Counted from the first letter of the stretch, positions 45,181-56,974 are shown. The stretch: 64,000 nucleotides of DNA from Alphaproteobacteria bacterium (GCA_028871455.1 JAGWNF010000012.1:25426-89425); one strand, 5' to 3'. Numbers and translations are program-made. The notes: generated by a model not told the origin, from the letters alone.

Positions 45181-46602
45181 ATGACCGTCACCGTCCGCTT
45201 CGCGCCCTCGCCCACTGGCTTCCTCCATATCGGCGGCGCGCGCACCGCGCTTTTCAACTGGCTCTACGCCAAGCACCACAACGGCACCTTCCGTCTGCGG
45301 ATCGAGGATACCGACAAGGCGCGCTCGACCCAGGAGGCGATCGACGCCATCCTCGATGGACTCAAATGGCTCGGCCTCGCGTGGGACGGCGACGCCGTCT
45401 TCCAGTCGAACAACCAGGCGCGCCACGCCGAAGTCGCGCGCCAGCTCCTCGCCGACGGCCACGCCTATTACTGCTACTGCACGCCGGAGGAGCTCGAGCG
45501 GATGCGGCTCAAGGCGCTCGCCGAGGGCCGATCGCTGCGCTATGACGGCACCTGGCGCGACCGCGACCCGAAGACGGCGCCGCCCGGCGTCAAGCCGGTG
45601 ATCCGCGTCAGGGCCGAACAGAGCGGCGACACGATGCTCGACGACCTCGTGCAGGGCACGGTTACGGTCTCAAACCAGCAGCTCGACGATCTCATCATCC
45701 TGCGTGCCGACGGCACACCGACCTACAACTTCTCGGTCGTGGTCGACGATCACGACATGAGTGTCACCCACGTCATCCGCGGCGACGATCACCTGACCAA
45801 CGCCTTCCGCCAGACCCAGATCTACAAGGCGCTGGGCTGGACGGTTCCACGTTTCGCGCACATCCCGCTGATCCATGGTCCCGACGGGCAGAAAATGTCG
45901 AAGCGCCACGGTGCGCTCGGCGTGCAGGAATACCGGAAGCTGGGCTACCTGCCGGCGGCACTGCGCAACTATCTACTGCGGCTCGGCTGGAGCCACGGCG
46001 ATGACGAGATCATCTCGACGGCGCAGGCGATCGAATGGTTCGATCTCGACGCCGTGGGCCGCGCCGCGGCGCGCTTCGATTTCGTCAAGCTTGCCAATAT
46101 CAACGGCCACTATATCCGCGCGACGGCCGACGACGAGCTCGTTGCGCTGGCGCTGCCCTTCGTCGAGGAGCAGCTCGGCCAGAAGCTCGGCGCCGCCGCC
46201 CGCGACCGCCTCGCCAAGGCGATTCCCGACCTGAAGCCGCGCGCCAAGACGCTGGTCGAGCTGGCCGAGCGGGCGCGGTTCTATGTCGCCCAGCGACCCA
46301 TATCACTCGATCCGGACGCCAGAAAACTGCTCGACGACCCGGCGCGTGCCCGGCTCAAGGACCTGCACGCCGCGCTCGACCTGATGGTCGACGGCCGGCA
46401 ATGGAACGCGCCGCACCTCGAGCGCTTCGTAAAAGATTATTGCGGCACGGCGAATTTGAAGCTCGGCGATGTCGCCCAGCCGCTGCGCGCCGCGCTCACC
46501 GGTTCCCGGGCCTCGCCGGGTATTTTCGAGGTCATGGCGGTGCTGGGACGGGCGGAATCGCTTGCCCGTCTCGCAGATGCGGTCACGGCGGGAGCCGGCT
46601 GA
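45181..46602 (+). CDS. gltX: Glutamyl-tRNA synthetase
   Basis: The 473-aa class I synthetase has [19 protein letters not shown], with HIGG as the HIGH motif, [10 protein letters not shown], and KMSKRHG as the KMSKS loop. The C-terminal anticodon-binding domain runs from about residue 330 ([21 protein letters not shown]). Many alphaproteobacteria carry two gltX copies, one of which also charges tRNA-Gln; this copy cannot be placed without comparison. It is 96 bp before gltA, with which it shares direction. Confidence 0.95.
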   Translation: MTVTVRFAPSPTGFLHIGGARTALFNWLYAKHHNGTFRLRIEDTDKARSTQEAIDAILDGLKWLGLAWDGDAVFQSNNQARHAEVARQLLADGHAYYCYCTPEELERMRLKALAEGRSLRYDGTWRDRDPKTAPPGVKPVIRVRAEQSGDTMLDDLVQGTVTVSNQQLDDLIILRADGTPTYNFSVVVDDHDMSVTHVIRGDDHLTNAFRQTQIYKALGWTVPRFAHIPLIHGPDGQKMSKRHGALGVQEYRKLGYLPAALRNYLLRLGWSHGDDEIISTAQAIEWFDLDAVGRAAARFDFVKLANINGHYIRATADDELVALALPFVEEQLGQKLGAAARDRLAKAIPDLKPRAKTLVELAERARFYVAQRPISLDPDARKLLDDPARARLKDLHAALDLMVDGRQWNAPHLERFVKDYCGTANLKLGDVAQPLRAALTGSRASPGIFEVMAVLGRAESLARLADAVTAGAG

Positions 46603-46698
46603 AAGCCAAGGGATTTGCTAAATCTGGCGCCTCGCCGTATCCTCGCTGGGTTGAGTTTGTTGCGGCGCAGCATAAATCCGGGATAACGGGAGAATGCC

Positions 46699-48045
46699 AT
46701 GGCCACCAAAACCGACAACCTCGCCCGCGAGGCGGCACCCGGCGCCGCCGCGAAGGAAAGCGTGACGCTGCAGGACCGCACGACCGGCAAGTCGCTCGAC
46801 CTGCCGCTGCTCGCGCCCACGCTTGGCCCCAAAGTGGTCGACGTGCGCAAGCTCTACAGCGGGCTCGGCTATTTCACCTTCGATCCCGGTTACACCGCAA
46901 CCGGAAGTTGCGAAAGCAAGATCACCTATATCGACGGCGACCGGGGCATCCTGCTCTACCGCGGTTATCCGATCGAGGACTTGGCCGAGCACAGCGACTT
47001 CACGGAGACCGCCTATCTTCTGCTCTACGGCGAGCTGCCCACCGCGCGGCAGAAGAAGGACTTCGTCGCCGCGATCACACGCCACACCATGGTGCACGAG
47101 CAGCTGACGTCGTTCTTCCGCGGTTTCCGCCGCGACGCCCATCCAATGGCGGTGATGTGCGGCGTGGTCGGCGCCCTCTCGGCCTTCTATCATGACTCGA
47201 CCGACATCTCCGATCCGCAGCAGCGGCTGGTCGCTTCCTATCGCCTGATCGCCAAGATGCCGACCATCGCGGCGATGGCTTTCAAATATTCGCTCGGCCA
47301 GCCCTTCGTCTTCCCGCAGAACAAGCTGTCCTACGCCGAGAATTTCCTGCGCATGGCCTTCGCCGTGCCGACCGAGGAATATCAGATCAGCCCGGTGCTG
47401 GCGAAGGCGATGGACCGCATCTTCATCCTGCACGCCGATCACGAGCAGAACGCGTCGACCTCGACGGTGCGATTGGCCGGCTCGTCCGGCGCCAATCCCT
47501 TCGCTTGCATCGCCGCAGGCATCGCCTCTCTGTGGGGCCCGGCGCATGGCGGCGCCAACGAGGCCGTGCTCAAGATGCTCTACGAGATCGGCGACAAGAA
47601 GCGCATTCCCGAGTTCATCGCGCGCGCCAAGGACAAGGATGATCCGTTCCGGTTGATGGGCTTCGGCCACCGGGTCTACAAGAACTACGACCCGCGCGCC
47701 AAGGTGATGCAGCGCACTTGCAAGGAAGTGCTCGACGAGCTCGGCGTCCACGACGACCCGATCCTGGCGCTCGCCATGGAGCTCGAGCGCATTGCGCTCA
47801 GCGACGAATACTTCATCGAGCGCAAGCTCTATCCCAACGTCGACTTCTATTCCGGCATCATTCTCAAGGCGATGGGATTCCCGACCTCGATGTTCACCGT
47901 GCTGTTCGCCATCGCCCGCACCGTCGGCTGGGTCGCGCAGTGGAACGAGATGATCGAGGATCCCGACCAGAAGATCGGCCGGCCACGACAGCTCTATACC
48001 GGTTCGCCGAAGCGCGCCTACGTGCCGGTCGAGAAGCGGAAGTAG
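46699..48045 (+). CDS. gltA: Citrate synthase (type II)
   Basis: The 448-aa TCA-cycle enzyme condenses acetyl-CoA and oxaloacetate. Conserved parts are [22 protein letters not shown], the catalytic histidines in [12 protein letters not shown] and [15 protein letters not shown], and the Asp-containing [15 protein letters not shown]. It is slightly longer than E. coli GltA because of a polar N-terminal 30 residues ([18 protein letters not shown]). A good ribosome-binding site (ACGGGAGAATGCC) precedes the ATG. It uses acetyl-CoA from the PDH complex encoded earlier in the window. Confidence 0.96.
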   Translation: MATKTDNLAREAAPGAAAKESVTLQDRTTGKSLDLPLLAPTLGPKVVDVRKLYSGLGYFTFDPGYTATGSCESKITYIDGDRGILLYRGYPIEDLAEHSDFTETAYLLLYGELPTARQKKDFVAAITRHTMVHEQLTSFFRGFRRDAHPMAVMCGVVGALSAFYHDSTDISDPQQRLVASYRLIAKMPTIAAMAFKYSLGQPFVFPQNKLSYAENFLRMAFAVPTEEYQISPVLAKAMDRIFILHADHEQNASTSTVRLAGSSGANPFACIAAGIASLWGPAHGGANEAVLKMLYEIGDKKRIPEFIARAKDKDDPFRLMGFGHRVYKNYDPRAKVMQRTCKEVLDELGVHDDPILALAMELERIALSDEYFIERKLYPNVDFYSGIILKAMGFPTSMFTVLFAIARTVGWVAQWNEMIEDPDQKIGRPRQLYTGSPKRAYVPVEKRK

Positions 48046-48048
48046 CGG

Positions 48049-48486
<438 letters not shown>

Positions 48487-48508
48487 CGCCTCCTCCAAAA
48501 CGGGACGG

Positions 48509-50515
48509 TCAGCGCCGCAGACGCGCCAACACCTCGTCGGCGGCGCGCAGGCCGGGTGAGACCTGGCCATAGCCCAGCGCCTTGAGCGCCTCTTGTCCAG
48601 CGGCAATTTGGGCGTCGCGCGCGGCCTTGTCCTCAAGCAGCCGCCCGACGGTGGTGGCGAGCTTGTCCGGCGTCGCGTCGCGCTGGAGCAGCTCGGGCAC
48701 CGCCGGCCGATCGAGGATTACGTTCACCAGATTGGCATAGCGCACCTTGACGATGCGCTTCAAAAGCGCGTGGGTCAGCGGATTGACGCGATAGGTCACG
48801 ACGGTCGGCACGCCCGCCGCGGCGAGCTCGAGCGCGACCGTGCCGGAAGCCGCGAGCGCCGCGTCGCTGGCGGCGAAGGCGTCGTATTTCTCCGCTGCGC
48901 CGACGACGATCGTATCGACCTTCCAGGCGGCGACCGCGGCTTTCACCTGCGCCGCGACATTGGCGGTCACCGCCACCACGATCATCAGGTCGGGCACTTT
49001 CGCGGCGAGCCGCGCCACGGTTTCACCGAATAGCGGCAGCAGGCGGCCGACCTCGCCACCACGGCTGCCGGGCAGAATGGCGACGACGCGCGTCAGCGGC
49101 AGAATCTCGTGGCGGCGGCGGAAGCCGGCGCGGTCGCCCTTGCCGGCACCCATCTCGACCACGGGATGACCAACATAGGCGCACGACAGGCCGACTTTTT
49201 CGAAATAGGGCGGCTCGAACGGCAGCAACGCCATGAGATGGTCGTACCAGCGCGCCATGCGCCGGGCGCGGCCGCCGCGCCAGGCCCAGACCATGGGCGC
49301 GACGTAGTGAATGAGCGGCACGGCGTCACCGGCGCGGCGCAGGCGTTGCGCGATGCGCCAGTTGAAGCCCGAGCTGTCGATGGTGACGACGGCCGCCGGC
49401 TGGCGGGCGCGGATGTCGGCGACGGCCTGCCGGACACGGCGCAGGATCTTGCGGGCCCGCGGCAGCACCTCCGCGAGGCCCATCACCGCCAGGTCGTCGA
49501 GCGGAAACAGACTGGTCAGGCCTTCGGCCGCCATCTGCTCGCCGCCGATGCCGGCGAAGCGCACCCGGCCCTGTGTGCGATAACGCAGCGCACGCATCAG
49601 GTTGGCGCCGAGCGCATCGCCCGACGGCTCGCCGGCGCTGAGATAAATGAGCGGCGCTTCGGGCGCAGCTGCCGTCGACGGCGCAGCCGACGCGGCGCCC
49701 AGGCGCACCCCGACGACGAACAGGCCTGCGCGATCGGCGGCAGCGGCGATGCCCGCACGGTCGATGAGCAGCGTCGCGCCGGCTTCGACGACGATGCCCT
49801 TGAGGCCGGCCGAGGCCGCCGCGGCGACGGTAGCGGGTCCGATGGTCGGCAGATCGGCGCGACGCTCCTGGCCCGGCTTGCTGGTCTTGACCAGGACGCC
49901 GCCGGCGGCGCGGCCGACGCAGCGCTTCAGCATCGCATCGGTGCCGTCGGGACCTTCGCGATCGACGACGCGGCCAGCCGCGACGATGACCGCCTGGCCC
50001 CGATCGTGCGCACCGTGCTCACGTGCGGCGGCGAGTCCGAGCGCGATGTCGGCGGCCACATTCGAATCCGGCACGATGTGGCCGAGCGGCGCGTCGGGCG
50101 CGAGATCGCCGGCGAGAATGGCCTCGGCGCCGACGACGGCGAAGCCCTCGGCTTCGAGCGCGCGGATCACGGCGCGCAACAGGCTGTCGTCGCCCAGCGC
50201 ACGCCAGCCAAGCGCGGCGAAGAATTTGAGCGTGCGCCAGTCCGGCCTGAGCGCCAGCGGCGTCGGCCGGCGCACGCCGCCGGCCATCACCAGCTCGCGC
50301 ACGCCGTGCGCGCGCAGGATGGCGAGGCCGCTGCCGGCCTGACCGAGGCGGATCCAGGTGTGCGGCACCTTTTCGACGACGGCGGGATCGGCGGCGCCGG
50401 TGAAAGCGAGGACGAAAACTGGCCGGCCGGCTTTGGCGCAGGCTTCGATCAGACGGCCGGGAAGCGCGCCGGAGCCGGCGAGGATGCCGAGCGGATCGCG
50501 CTCAGCCGCCGCCAT
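48509..50515 (-). CDS. lpxIB: LpxI-LpxB fusion: UDP-2,3-diacylglucosamine hydrolase and lipid A disaccharide synthase
   Basis: One continuous 668-aa frame joins two successive lipid A enzymes. Residues 1 to about 275 are LpxI ([72 protein letters not shown]), which makes lipid X from UDP-diacylglucosamine. After an Ala/Pro-rich linker ([13 protein letters not shown]), LpxB starts with [21 protein letters not shown] and continues through [19 protein letters not shown] to [12 protein letters not shown] and [18 protein letters not shown]. Related genomes carry lpxI and lpxB as separate neighbouring genes. No internal stop is present. It overlaps lpxA by 14 bp. Confidence 0.93.
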   Translation of the reverse strand: MAAAERDPLGILAGSGALPGRLIEACAKAGRPVFVLAFTGAADPAVVEKVPHTWIRLGQAGSGLAILRAHGVRELVMAGGVRRPTPLALRPDWRTLKFFAALGWRALGDDSLLRAVIRALEAEGFAVVGAEAILAGDLAPDAPLGHIVPDSNVAADIALGLAAAREHGAHDRGQAVIVAAGRVVDREGPDGTDAMLKRCVGRAAGGVLVKTSKPGQERRADLPTIGPATVAAAASAGLKGIVVEAGATLLIDRAGIAAAADRAGLFVVGVRLGAASAAPSTAAAPEAPLIYLSAGEPSGDALGANLMRALRYRTQGRVRFAGIGGEQMAAEGLTSLFPLDDLAVMGLAEVLPRARKILRRVRQAVADIRARQPAAVVTIDSSGFNWRIAQRLRRAGDAVPLIHYVAPMVWAWRGGRARRMARWYDHLMALLPFEPPYFEKVGLSCAYVGHPVVEMGAGKGDRAGFRRRHEILPLTRVVAILPGSRGGEVGRLLPLFGETVARLAAKVPDLMIVVAVTANVAAQVKAAVAAWKVDTIVVGAAEKYDAFAASDAALAASGTVALELAAAGVPTVVTYRVNPLTHALLKRIVKVRYANLVNVILDRPAVPELLQRDATPDKLATTVGRLLEDKAARDAQIAAGQEALKALGYGQVSPGLRAADEVLARLRR

Positions 50516-51305
50516 TGGTGCGCGGCTGGCAGAGGCCGCGGATCGATTCGGCGCGAGCGAATTCGACTACGTCGCGCACCGGAGCGATGGCCGGAAACTG
50601 CTTGTCGACCGCGGCGAGCCGCTCGGCGAAGGTACCGGTCTCGTTGCCGAACAGCATCTGATAGGCGGTGCGGAGCGCCTGGATGTCGTCGCGGGCGAAG
50701 CCGCGACGCTGCATGCCGACGATGTTGAGGCCCGAGAGCCGCGCGCGGTCGCCGACCACCGAGCCATAGGGAATGACGTCGCGCTCGACGCCGGTGACGC
50801 CACCGACCATGGCGTGGCGGCCGATGCGCACGAATTGATGCACGGCGGAAAGGCCGCCGAAGACGGCGTAGTCCTCGATCCGGACGTGGCCAGCGAGCGT
50901 CGCGTTGTTCGCCATGATGACGTGGTCGCCGATGTGGCAATCGTGCGCGACATGGACGCCGACCATGAAGGCGCAGTTGTTGCCGATCTTGGTCACCATG
51001 CCGCCGCCCGAGGTGCCGGGATTGATGGTCACGTGCTCGCGGATGATGTTGTCGCTGCCGATCTCGAGCCGCGACTCCTCGCCTTTGTATTTGAGGTCCT
51101 GCGGAATGTGGCCGATCGAGGCGAAGGGAAAGATGCGCGTGCCGTCGCCGATCGCGGTACGGCCGGTGACGACGACATGCGAGATCAGCTCGACGCGGTC
51201 GCCAAGCTCGACCTTGGCGCCGACCAGGCAATAGGGGCCGACGACCGCACTGGCGGCGAGCTTGGCGCCCGGCTCGACGATGGCCGTGGGATGGATCTGC
51301 GGCAT
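50502..51305 (-). CDS. lpxA: UDP-N-acetylglucosamine acyltransferase
   Basis: The 267-aa trimeric enzyme adds the first 3-hydroxyacyl chain in lipid A synthesis. The hexapeptide left-handed beta-helix is visible from IHPTAIVEPGAKLAASAVVG to about residue 190, including the catalytic His region VAHDCHIGDHVIMANNATLAGH. A C-terminal helical domain (GFARDDIQALRTAYQMLFG) follows. It lies 7 bp downstream of fabZ. Confidence 0.96.
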   Translation of the reverse strand: MPQIHPTAIVEPGAKLAASAVVGPYCLVGAKVELGDRVELISHVVVTGRTAIGDGTRIFPFASIGHIPQDLKYKGEESRLEIGSDNIIREHVTINPGTSGGGMVTKIGNNCAFMVGVHVAHDCHIGDHVIMANNATLAGHVRIEDYAVFGGLSAVHQFVRIGRHAMVGGVTGVERDVIPYGSVVGDRARLSGLNIVGMQRRGFARDDIQALRTAYQMLFGNETGTFAERLAAVDKQFPAIAPVRDVVEFARAESIRGLCQPRTNGGG

Positions 51306-51312
51306 CGGTTAC

Positions 51313-51774
51313 TCAGCTATCCAGGATCATCGCCGCGAAGGTCGCTTCCGCCACCAGCTGATCGCCGACCTTGGCCTGGCCCTCGAATTTCCACACCATG
51401 CCGCGATGCCGCTGGCAGGTGACAGGCACCATCATCACATCGCCCGGCACGACCGGCCGGCGGAAGCGGGCGCTGTCGATCGACATGAAATAAACCAACT
51501 TGCCCTCGAATTCGGGACCGAGCGTGTGCACCACCAGCACCGCCGCTGTCTGCGCCATCGCCTCAATGATCAGCACGCCGGGCATCACCGGCCGCTGCGG
51601 GAAATGGCCCTTGAAATAGTATTCGTCGGACTTCACGTGCTTGACGCCGATGGCGCTGTGGCCGGCGCGGATATCGACGACCTGATCGATCATCAGGAAC
51701 GGATCGCGGTGCGGAATCATCTGCATGATCCGCGCGCGGTCGATGTCCGGCGAGGTCACCTTTTGGGCGTCCAC
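51313..51774 (-). CDS. fabZ: 3-hydroxyacyl-ACP dehydratase FabZ
   Basis: The 153-aa hot-dog-fold enzyme dehydrates 3-hydroxyacyl-ACP in fatty acid synthesis and competes with LpxA and LpxD for the same acyl-ACP pool. The catalytic His is in YYFKGHFPQRPVMPGVLI and the Glu in IEAMAQTAAVL. IPHRDPFLMIDQV is the conserved start. I chose the GTG at 51774 because it follows GGAGGAGTAGGG and lies 2 bp after the lpxD stop. No ATG upstream of the conserved core is available. Confidence 0.93.
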   Translation of the reverse strand: MDAQKVTSPDIDRARIMQMIPHRDPFLMIDQVVDIRAGHSAIGVKHVKSDEYYFKGHFPQRPVMPGVLIIEAMAQTAAVLVVHTLGPEFEGKLVYFMSIDSARFRRPVVPGDVMMVPVTCQRHRGMVWKFEGQAKVGDQLVAEATFAAMILDS

Positions 51775-51776
51775 CC

Positions 51777-52799
51777 CTACTCCTCCCGCTGCTTGGCGAG
51801 GCGCCGCAGCGCCGCCACCTGGCGGTGGAATTCGCGAACCGGAAACGCCGGCGAGCCGAGCACGGTCTCGCCCGGCGCGACGTCGCGCATGACACCGGCC
51901 TGGGCGCCGATCTTGGCGCCGGTCCCGATATTGAGATGTCCGATGAGACCGCCCTGACCGCCGATCATGACGAAATCGCCCAATTTGGTGCTGCCGGAAA
52001 TGCCGGTCTGCGAGACGAGGATGCACTGCCGCCCGATTTGGACGTTGTGCCCGATCTGCACGAGATTATCAATCATGGTGCCCGGACCGATGACGGTGTC
52101 GGGACCGGCGCCGCGGTCGATGGTGGAATTGGCGCCGATCTCGACATCGTCGCCGACGACAACGCGGCCAAGCTGCGGCACCTTGATGAAGCCCTTGGGA
52201 TCGGGCGCGAAGCCGAAGCCGTCCTGGCCGAGCCGCGCGCCGGGATAGATGCGCACGCGGTTGCCAATCAGGCTGTGGCTGATGCTGGCGTTGGCGCCGA
52301 TGCGCACGTCGTCGCCGAGCACGACACCGGATCCGATGACGGCATTGGGACCGACGAGGCAGCGCCGGCCGAGCCGGGCGTGGTCGCCGATCACGGCGTT
52401 CGCCTCGACGCGGCAGCCTTCGCCGAGGTCCACCGTCGCGTCGACCACCGCCGACGGCGCGACGCCGGGCACCGGCGGCGGATCGGGATAGAAAGCCTGC
52501 GCGGCGAGCGCATAAGCGCGATAGGGCTCGGGCGTGATCAGCAGCGCGACGCCCTTGGGCGCCTCGCGCGCGAGATCAGGATGGACGAAGCAGGCGCCGG
52601 CGCCCGTCCGCCGGAAGATCTCGACGTATTTGCGGTTGTCGAGGAAGCTGAGCTGGTCGGGACCGGCGGCGTCGAGCGCCGCGACGTCGCGCAGCACCAG
52701 CTTCTCCTTGCCGGCACCAGCGAGCGTTGCGCCGGTACGGCGCGCGATCTCCTCTGCCGTGAACGGACCGACGACGGCGAAAAAGCGTGGATCGGCCAT
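51777..52799 (-). CDS. lpxD: UDP-3-O-(3-hydroxyacyl)glucosamine N-acyltransferase
   Basis: The 340-aa trimeric acyltransferase adds the N-linked acyl chain of lipid A. It has the N-terminal uridine-binding domain ([34 protein letters not shown]) and a long hexapeptide beta-helix with the catalytic His region [39 protein letters not shown] is typical. It overlaps the skp stop by one base. Confidence 0.96.
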   Translation of the reverse strand: MADPRFFAVVGPFTAEEIARRTGATLAGAGKEKLVLRDVAALDAAGPDQLSFLDNRKYVEIFRRTGAGACFVHPDLAREAPKGVALLITPEPYRAYALAAQAFYPDPPPVPGVAPSAVVDATVDLGEGCRVEANAVIGDHARLGRRCLVGPNAVIGSGVVLGDDVRIGANASISHSLIGNRVRIYPGARLGQDGFGFAPDPKGFIKVPQLGRVVVGDDVEIGANSTIDRGAGPDTVIGPGTMIDNLVQIGHNVQIGRQCILVSQTGISGSTKLGDFVMIGGQGGLIGHLNIGTGAKIGAQAGVMRDVAPGETVLGSPAFPVREFHRQVAALRRLAKQREE

Positions 52800-53404
52800 T
52801 AGTGCTTCGCCGGCAGTGGCGCGGCCGGCGGCGGCGCGACCGGTGGCGGCAGCTTGACCGACATAGTTGGTAACTTCGCGTCGAGACGCTTGGTGACCTC
52901 GGCGGTGATGTCGAGATCGTTGGCCGCGAACAGTACGGCTGCACGTGTCAGCACCATGTTCGCCTTACGCTCGCCAGCGATCTGGGCGATAATCTGGAGC
53001 GCGGTGTTCTCGATCATGGTCATGGCATCGTTGTAGCTCTGCTGCAGCGCCTGGCGGCGCGCCTGCACCGCGCGATCGAGCGCGTCGAAACGCTGCTGAT
53101 ACTGGCGCGTTTTGGTGCTGTAGGCGTCGGGCGAAAGGGTGTTGCGCTCGCGCTCGAGCGTGTCGCGCATCTGCTGCAGCTCGTTCTCGCTGGTGGATAC
53201 CTGATGCGAGAACTCGGTCATGGCCTTGTCAATTTGCGCCTGCACGTCCTTGGCCGACTTGGCGTTATGCAGAATCTGGTTGATGTCGGCAATGACGACG
53301 ACTGTCGTCGGCGGCGTCGGCTGCGCGCACGTAGGCGCTGCGGTGAAGACCGCCAAACCTAGCAGCAGGGCGCCCAGCGCCCAACCGGCCCGCAAATCTG
53401 GCAT
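52799..53404 (-). CDS. skp: OmpH/Skp-family periplasmic chaperone
   Basis: The 201-aa protein has a signal peptide ([20 protein letters not shown]) and a long alpha-helical coiled coil, rich in Gln and Arg, characteristic of Skp tentacles ([20 protein letters not shown] through [20 protein letters not shown]). Skp keeps outer-membrane proteins soluble on the way to BamA, encoded directly upstream. The C-terminal Pro/Ala tail ([16 protein letters not shown]) is variable. Confidence 0.9.
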   Translation of the reverse strand: MPDLRAGWALGALLLGLAVFTAAPTCAQPTPPTTVVVIADINQILHNAKSAKDVQAQIDKAMTEFSHQVSTSENELQQMRDTLERERNTLSPDAYSTKTRQYQQRFDALDRAVQARRQALQQSYNDAMTMIENTALQIIAQIAGERKANMVLTRAAVLFAANDLDITAEVTKRLDAKLPTMSVKLPPPVAPPPAAPLPAKH

Positions 53405-55797
53405 CAGAAATGCGACCCGAACCCGAAGCGGAAGATGCTGATCTTATCGTAGTTCTTGCGCAGCACGGGATGGCCAACATCGATCCGGATCGGACCGAAG
53501 GGCGACCGCCAGGTGATGCCGAAGCCGGCGGAAAGCCGGAGCATGTTGCTCTGCTGGATCGGGTTCGCGGCATTAGGAACTTCGTCGGTATGGAAGAGAC
53601 TGCCGAAATCGGTCCAGACGCGGCCGGCCACGCCGAATTCCGCCGGCAGGCCGAGCGGGAAGCCCTGCGTCACCGACCCCACATAGTAGATGTTGCCGCC
53701 AAGCGCCCCCTCGCTGTTTTGGTCGCGCGGGCCGATGCCGCCGGTGGCGAAGCCGCGTAGATTGTCGCCGCCGACGTAGAAGCGGTCCTCGATGCGGACG
53801 TTTTGGCCGATGCCGAAGATGTAGCCGCCCTCGCCGGTCAGGCTCGCCGTCCAATCCGGCGCCCACGTGTGGTAGATGCCGCCGGATACGGTCGTGCGGA
53901 GGTAGCGCACGTCGCCGCCGGCACCGGCGACATCGTTGCCCTCCGACAGGAACCAGCCAGACGTCGGATTGGTCGGGTTGTCGCGCTTGTCGTAGAGCAG
54001 CGTCTGGCCGACGGCCGAAGTCAGTCGCGTGCCGGCTTGGTCCTGGATGTAGATCGATGCCGGCGCGACGCAACCGTAAGAGAAGGACGACGAGCCCGAG
54101 TTAGAGGCCGTGCAAATATTATAGATGCGGTCTTCGCGCAGCGTGTACTTGACGGTCTGGCGCAACGGCCCCACGATCTGGTAGCCGGCACGCAGATCGC
54201 CGCCGACCGTAAACTGGCTGAAGCCCGCAAAGTCCTGATTGTTGCGCTGGAGGGCGAAGATGTCGAAGCCGGCGGCGACGTTGCGGTCGAGGAAGTAGGG
54301 GTTGGTGAAGCTGATATCGCCCTGCTGCGAGCGGAATGATGCCAGCGTGTCAACACGCAGATCGAGGCCTTCGCCGAGCAGATTGCGCTCATGCACGCCG
54401 GCGTCGATTAACGGGCCGTCGGTGGTCGAGAACCCGATGCCGAAGGTGAAATCGCCGGTCGATTCCTCCTCGACGTTGACGTGAACGACGGTCTGATCGG
54501 GTGCCGAGCCCTGGGTGTTGGTGACCGAGACCTTCTTGAAGTAGTTGAGGTTCTTCAGCCGCTGCTCCGAGCGCTCCATCTTCTGGGTGCTGAACGCGTC
54601 GCCCTCGACCAGGCGCATCTCGCGGCGGATGACGCGATCGAGCGTGCGCAGATTGCCGGTGATATCGATGCGCTGCACGTAGACGCGCGGGCCTTCCTTC
54701 ACGTCGTAGGTGACGTCGATGGTGTGCGTGCCCGCGTTGCGATGGACCTCGGGCACGATCTGGACGAAGGCGTAGCCCAGATTGCCGAGCGCGCGGGTGA
54801 TGGCGTGGATGGTATCGTCGACCGCATCGGCGTTGTACCAGTCGCCCTGCTTGGTGGTGATCAGCGCCCGCAGCATCGCGGGATTGATCTCCTTGAGCTC
54901 GTTGATCAGGCCGACCTTGCCGAATTTGTACCGCTTGCCCTCCTCGATGGTGAACGTGACGAAGAAGCCATCACGTTGCGGCGTCAGCTCGGCGACCGCG
55001 GAAATGACGCGGAAATCGGCATAGCCCTGCGACAGGTAGAACTTGCGCAGCAGATCGCGGTCATAACTGATGCGGTCGGGGTCGTAGACGTCGGCGGTCG
55101 TGAGGAACCGCCACCAGCGCGATTCCTTGGTCGAGATGATGCCGCGCAACTTGTCGTCGCTGAAGACGTGGTTGCCGACGAAGTTGATGCTGCGCACGCC
55201 CGTGAAATCGCCCTCGTTGATCTCGAAGACCAGATCGACGCGGTTCTGGCTGAGCTTGATGATCTTGGGATCGACGGTCGCGGCAAAGCGGCCGTTGCGG
55301 CGGTAGAGCTCGAGGATACGGGCGACGTCGGCCTGGACCTTCTGGCGCGTGTAGACGCTGCGCGCCTTGAGCTGGACCTCGTGACTGAGCGTCTCGTCGC
55401 TCAGCTTCTTGTTGCCCTCGAACTGAACGCGGTTGATGACCGGGTTCTCGACAACGTGGACGATGAGGGCATCGCCCTCGCGCCGGAAGGTCACGTCGCT
55501 GAACAGGCCGGTGGCAAAGAGGCTCTTCAGTGACTGGTCCAGGTGCTGAGAGTCAAACGTGTCGCCGGGCGAGATCTGCATGTAGGAGCGCACGGTGTCG
55601 GGCTCGACGCGCTGGGTGCCTTCGATGCGGATCTCCTGAATCGTTCCGCCCGACGCGATGCCGCCAGGAAGGGTCGTCTGGCTGGACGGCGGCGTTAGCG
55701 GCGGCGCCGGCACCTGCGCCAGCGCGGACGGCGCTCCGACGAGCGCGAACGACGCCAGCGCGAGCGTGACGACGACCGCTCCGGCCAGAGTCCGCAA
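53404..55797 (-). CDS. bamA: Outer membrane protein assembly factor BamA
   Basis: This Omp85-family protein of about 797 aa inserts outer-membrane beta-barrels. A signal peptide (AGAVVVTLALASFALVGAPSALA) is followed by five POTRA domains (from IQEIRIEGTQRVEPDTVRSYM) and a 16-strand barrel with the conserved GGDNLRGFATGGIGPRD region. It ends in RFGFGSHF with a terminal Phe. No ATG fits; I chose TTG at 55797, preceded by GGAGAGGGGGGAGC, over another TTG at 55818. It follows rseP by 40 bp. Confidence 0.94.
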   Translation of the reverse strand: MRTLAGAVVVTLALASFALVGAPSALAQVPAPPLTPPSSQTTLPGGIASGGTIQEIRIEGTQRVEPDTVRSYMQISPGDTFDSQHLDQSLKSLFATGLFSDVTFRREGDALIVHVVENPVINRVQFEGNKKLSDETLSHEVQLKARSVYTRQKVQADVARILELYRRNGRFAATVDPKIIKLSQNRVDLVFEINEGDFTGVRSINFVGNHVFSDDKLRGIISTKESRWWRFLTTADVYDPDRISYDRDLLRKFYLSQGYADFRVISAVAELTPQRDGFFVTFTIEEGKRYKFGKVGLINELKEINPAMLRALITTKQGDWYNADAVDDTIHAITRALGNLGYAFVQIVPEVHRNAGTHTIDVTYDVKEGPRVYVQRIDITGNLRTLDRVIRREMRLVEGDAFSTQKMERSEQRLKNLNYFKKVSVTNTQGSAPDQTVVHVNVEEESTGDFTFGIGFSTTDGPLIDAGVHERNLLGEGLDLRVDTLASFRSQQGDISFTNPYFLDRNVAAGFDIFALQRNNQDFAGFSQFTVGGDLRAGYQIVGPLRQTVKYTLREDRIYNICTASNSGSSSFSYGCVAPASIYIQDQAGTRLTSAVGQTLLYDKRDNPTNPTSGWFLSEGNDVAGAGGDVRYLRTTVSGGIYHTWAPDWTASLTGEGGYIFGIGQNVRIEDRFYVGGDNLRGFATGGIGPRDQNSEGALGGNIYYVGSVTQGFPLGLPAEFGVAGRVWTDFGSLFHTDEVPNAANPIQQSNMLRLSAGFGITWRSPFGPIRIDVGHPVLRKNYDKISIFRFGFGSHF

Positions 55798-55837
55798 AGC
55801 TCCCCCCTCTCCGCCCAAGACTGCTACCTACCGGCCT

Positions 55838-56974
55838 TCAAGTCCCGAAGCCCTTCAAGAATCTGAGGAAGCCGATATGCACCAGGTCGTTCCAGGTGGC
55901 GAAGACCATCAGCGTCAGCACGACCGCCAGCCCCAGCCGGAAACCGTATTCCTGCGCGCGCGCGCCGAGCGGCCGGCCGCGGATCGCCTCGGCGAAATAG
56001 AACAGCAGATGGCCGCCGTCGAGCACCGGGATCGGAAAGAGATTGATGAGGCCGAGATTGACCGACAGCACCGCCATGAACCAGATCAGCGCCACGACGC
56101 CGCCCTGCGCCACCTCGCCGGACATCTGCGCGATGCGCAGCGGACCGCCGATCTCGTCGGCCGGCCGCGCACCGATGATCATCTGCCACACCGCGGTCAG
56201 CGTGCCGCTGACGAGATTGCCGGTCTCCTGGCCGGCGCGCCACATCGCGTCGACTGGATTACGCCGGACGTAGTTGACGCCCTGGCGCTCGATGCCGAGC
56301 AGCGGGAAGCGGTGCTGATAGCCGAAGCGGTCGGTGACCGTGGTGACCCGCGGCGTAATCGACAGCGTTAGTTCCTTGCTGTCGCGCTGCACGGTGATCG
56401 CGAGCGGCCGGCCGTCGTCCAGGCGCACCGCTTGCTGGATGTCCTCAAAGCGATGAACGGCGCCGCCATCGATGCGGACGATGGTGTCGCCCGGCTTGAG
56501 CCCGCCCGCGGCCGCGGCGCTGCCCGCCTCGACCTTGCCGACCTGCGGCGGCGTGAAAGGCTGACCGATGGTGGCAAACAATACAGCCAGCGCGACGACG
56601 GTGAACACGAAGTTGGCGGCCGGGCCGGCGACGACGACGGCGACGCGTTGCATCAGCCGCTTGTGATGGAACGAGACCGCCTTCTCTTCGTCGCTCATCC
56701 GCTCGATCTGTTCGGACGCGCCCATCGAGGCGGGATCGGTGTCACCGAACATCTTGACGTAGCCGCCGAGCGGAACCGCGCTCACTTTCCAGCGCGTGCC
56801 GACGCGGTCGGTCCAGCCGAAGAGCTCCGGCCCGAAGCCGATGGAAAAAGTCTCGATCCGGACCTTGTTCCAACGGGCAACCAAGTAGTGGCCCAGCTCG
56901 TGGACGAAGACGAGAACCGTCAGGACGACGAGGAAAGGCACCACATAGGTGATGCCACCGGTCAGAAAACCCAT
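55838..56974 (-). CDS. rseP: Site-2 protease RseP (intramembrane metalloprotease)
   Basis: The 378-aa membrane zinc protease has the HELGH active site in FVHELGHYLVARWNKV and the second metal motif in NLFPIPVLDGGHLLFYF. One PDZ domain (VGKVEAGSAAAAGGLKPGDTIV) lies between. It cleaves anti-sigma or signal-peptide remnants in the membrane. In most proteobacteria dxr lies between cdsA and rseP; here only 101 bp separate them and no reading frame is present. Confidence 0.94.
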   Translation of the reverse strand: MGFLTGGITYVVPFLVVLTVLVFVHELGHYLVARWNKVRIETFSIGFGPELFGWTDRVGTRWKVSAVPLGGYVKMFGDTDPASMGASEQIERMSDEEKAVSFHHKRLMQRVAVVVAGPAANFVFTVVALAVLFATIGQPFTPPQVGKVEAGSAAAAGGLKPGDTIVRIDGGAVHRFEDIQQAVRLDDGRPLAITVQRDSKELTLSITPRVTTVTDRFGYQHRFPLLGIERQGVNYVRRNPVDAMWRAGQETGNLVSGTLTAVWQMIIGARPADEIGGPLRIAQMSGEVAQGGVVALIWFMAVLSVNLGLINLFPIPVLDGGHLLFYFAEAIRGRPLGARAQEYGFRLGLAVVLTLMVFATWNDLVHIGFLRFLKGFGT

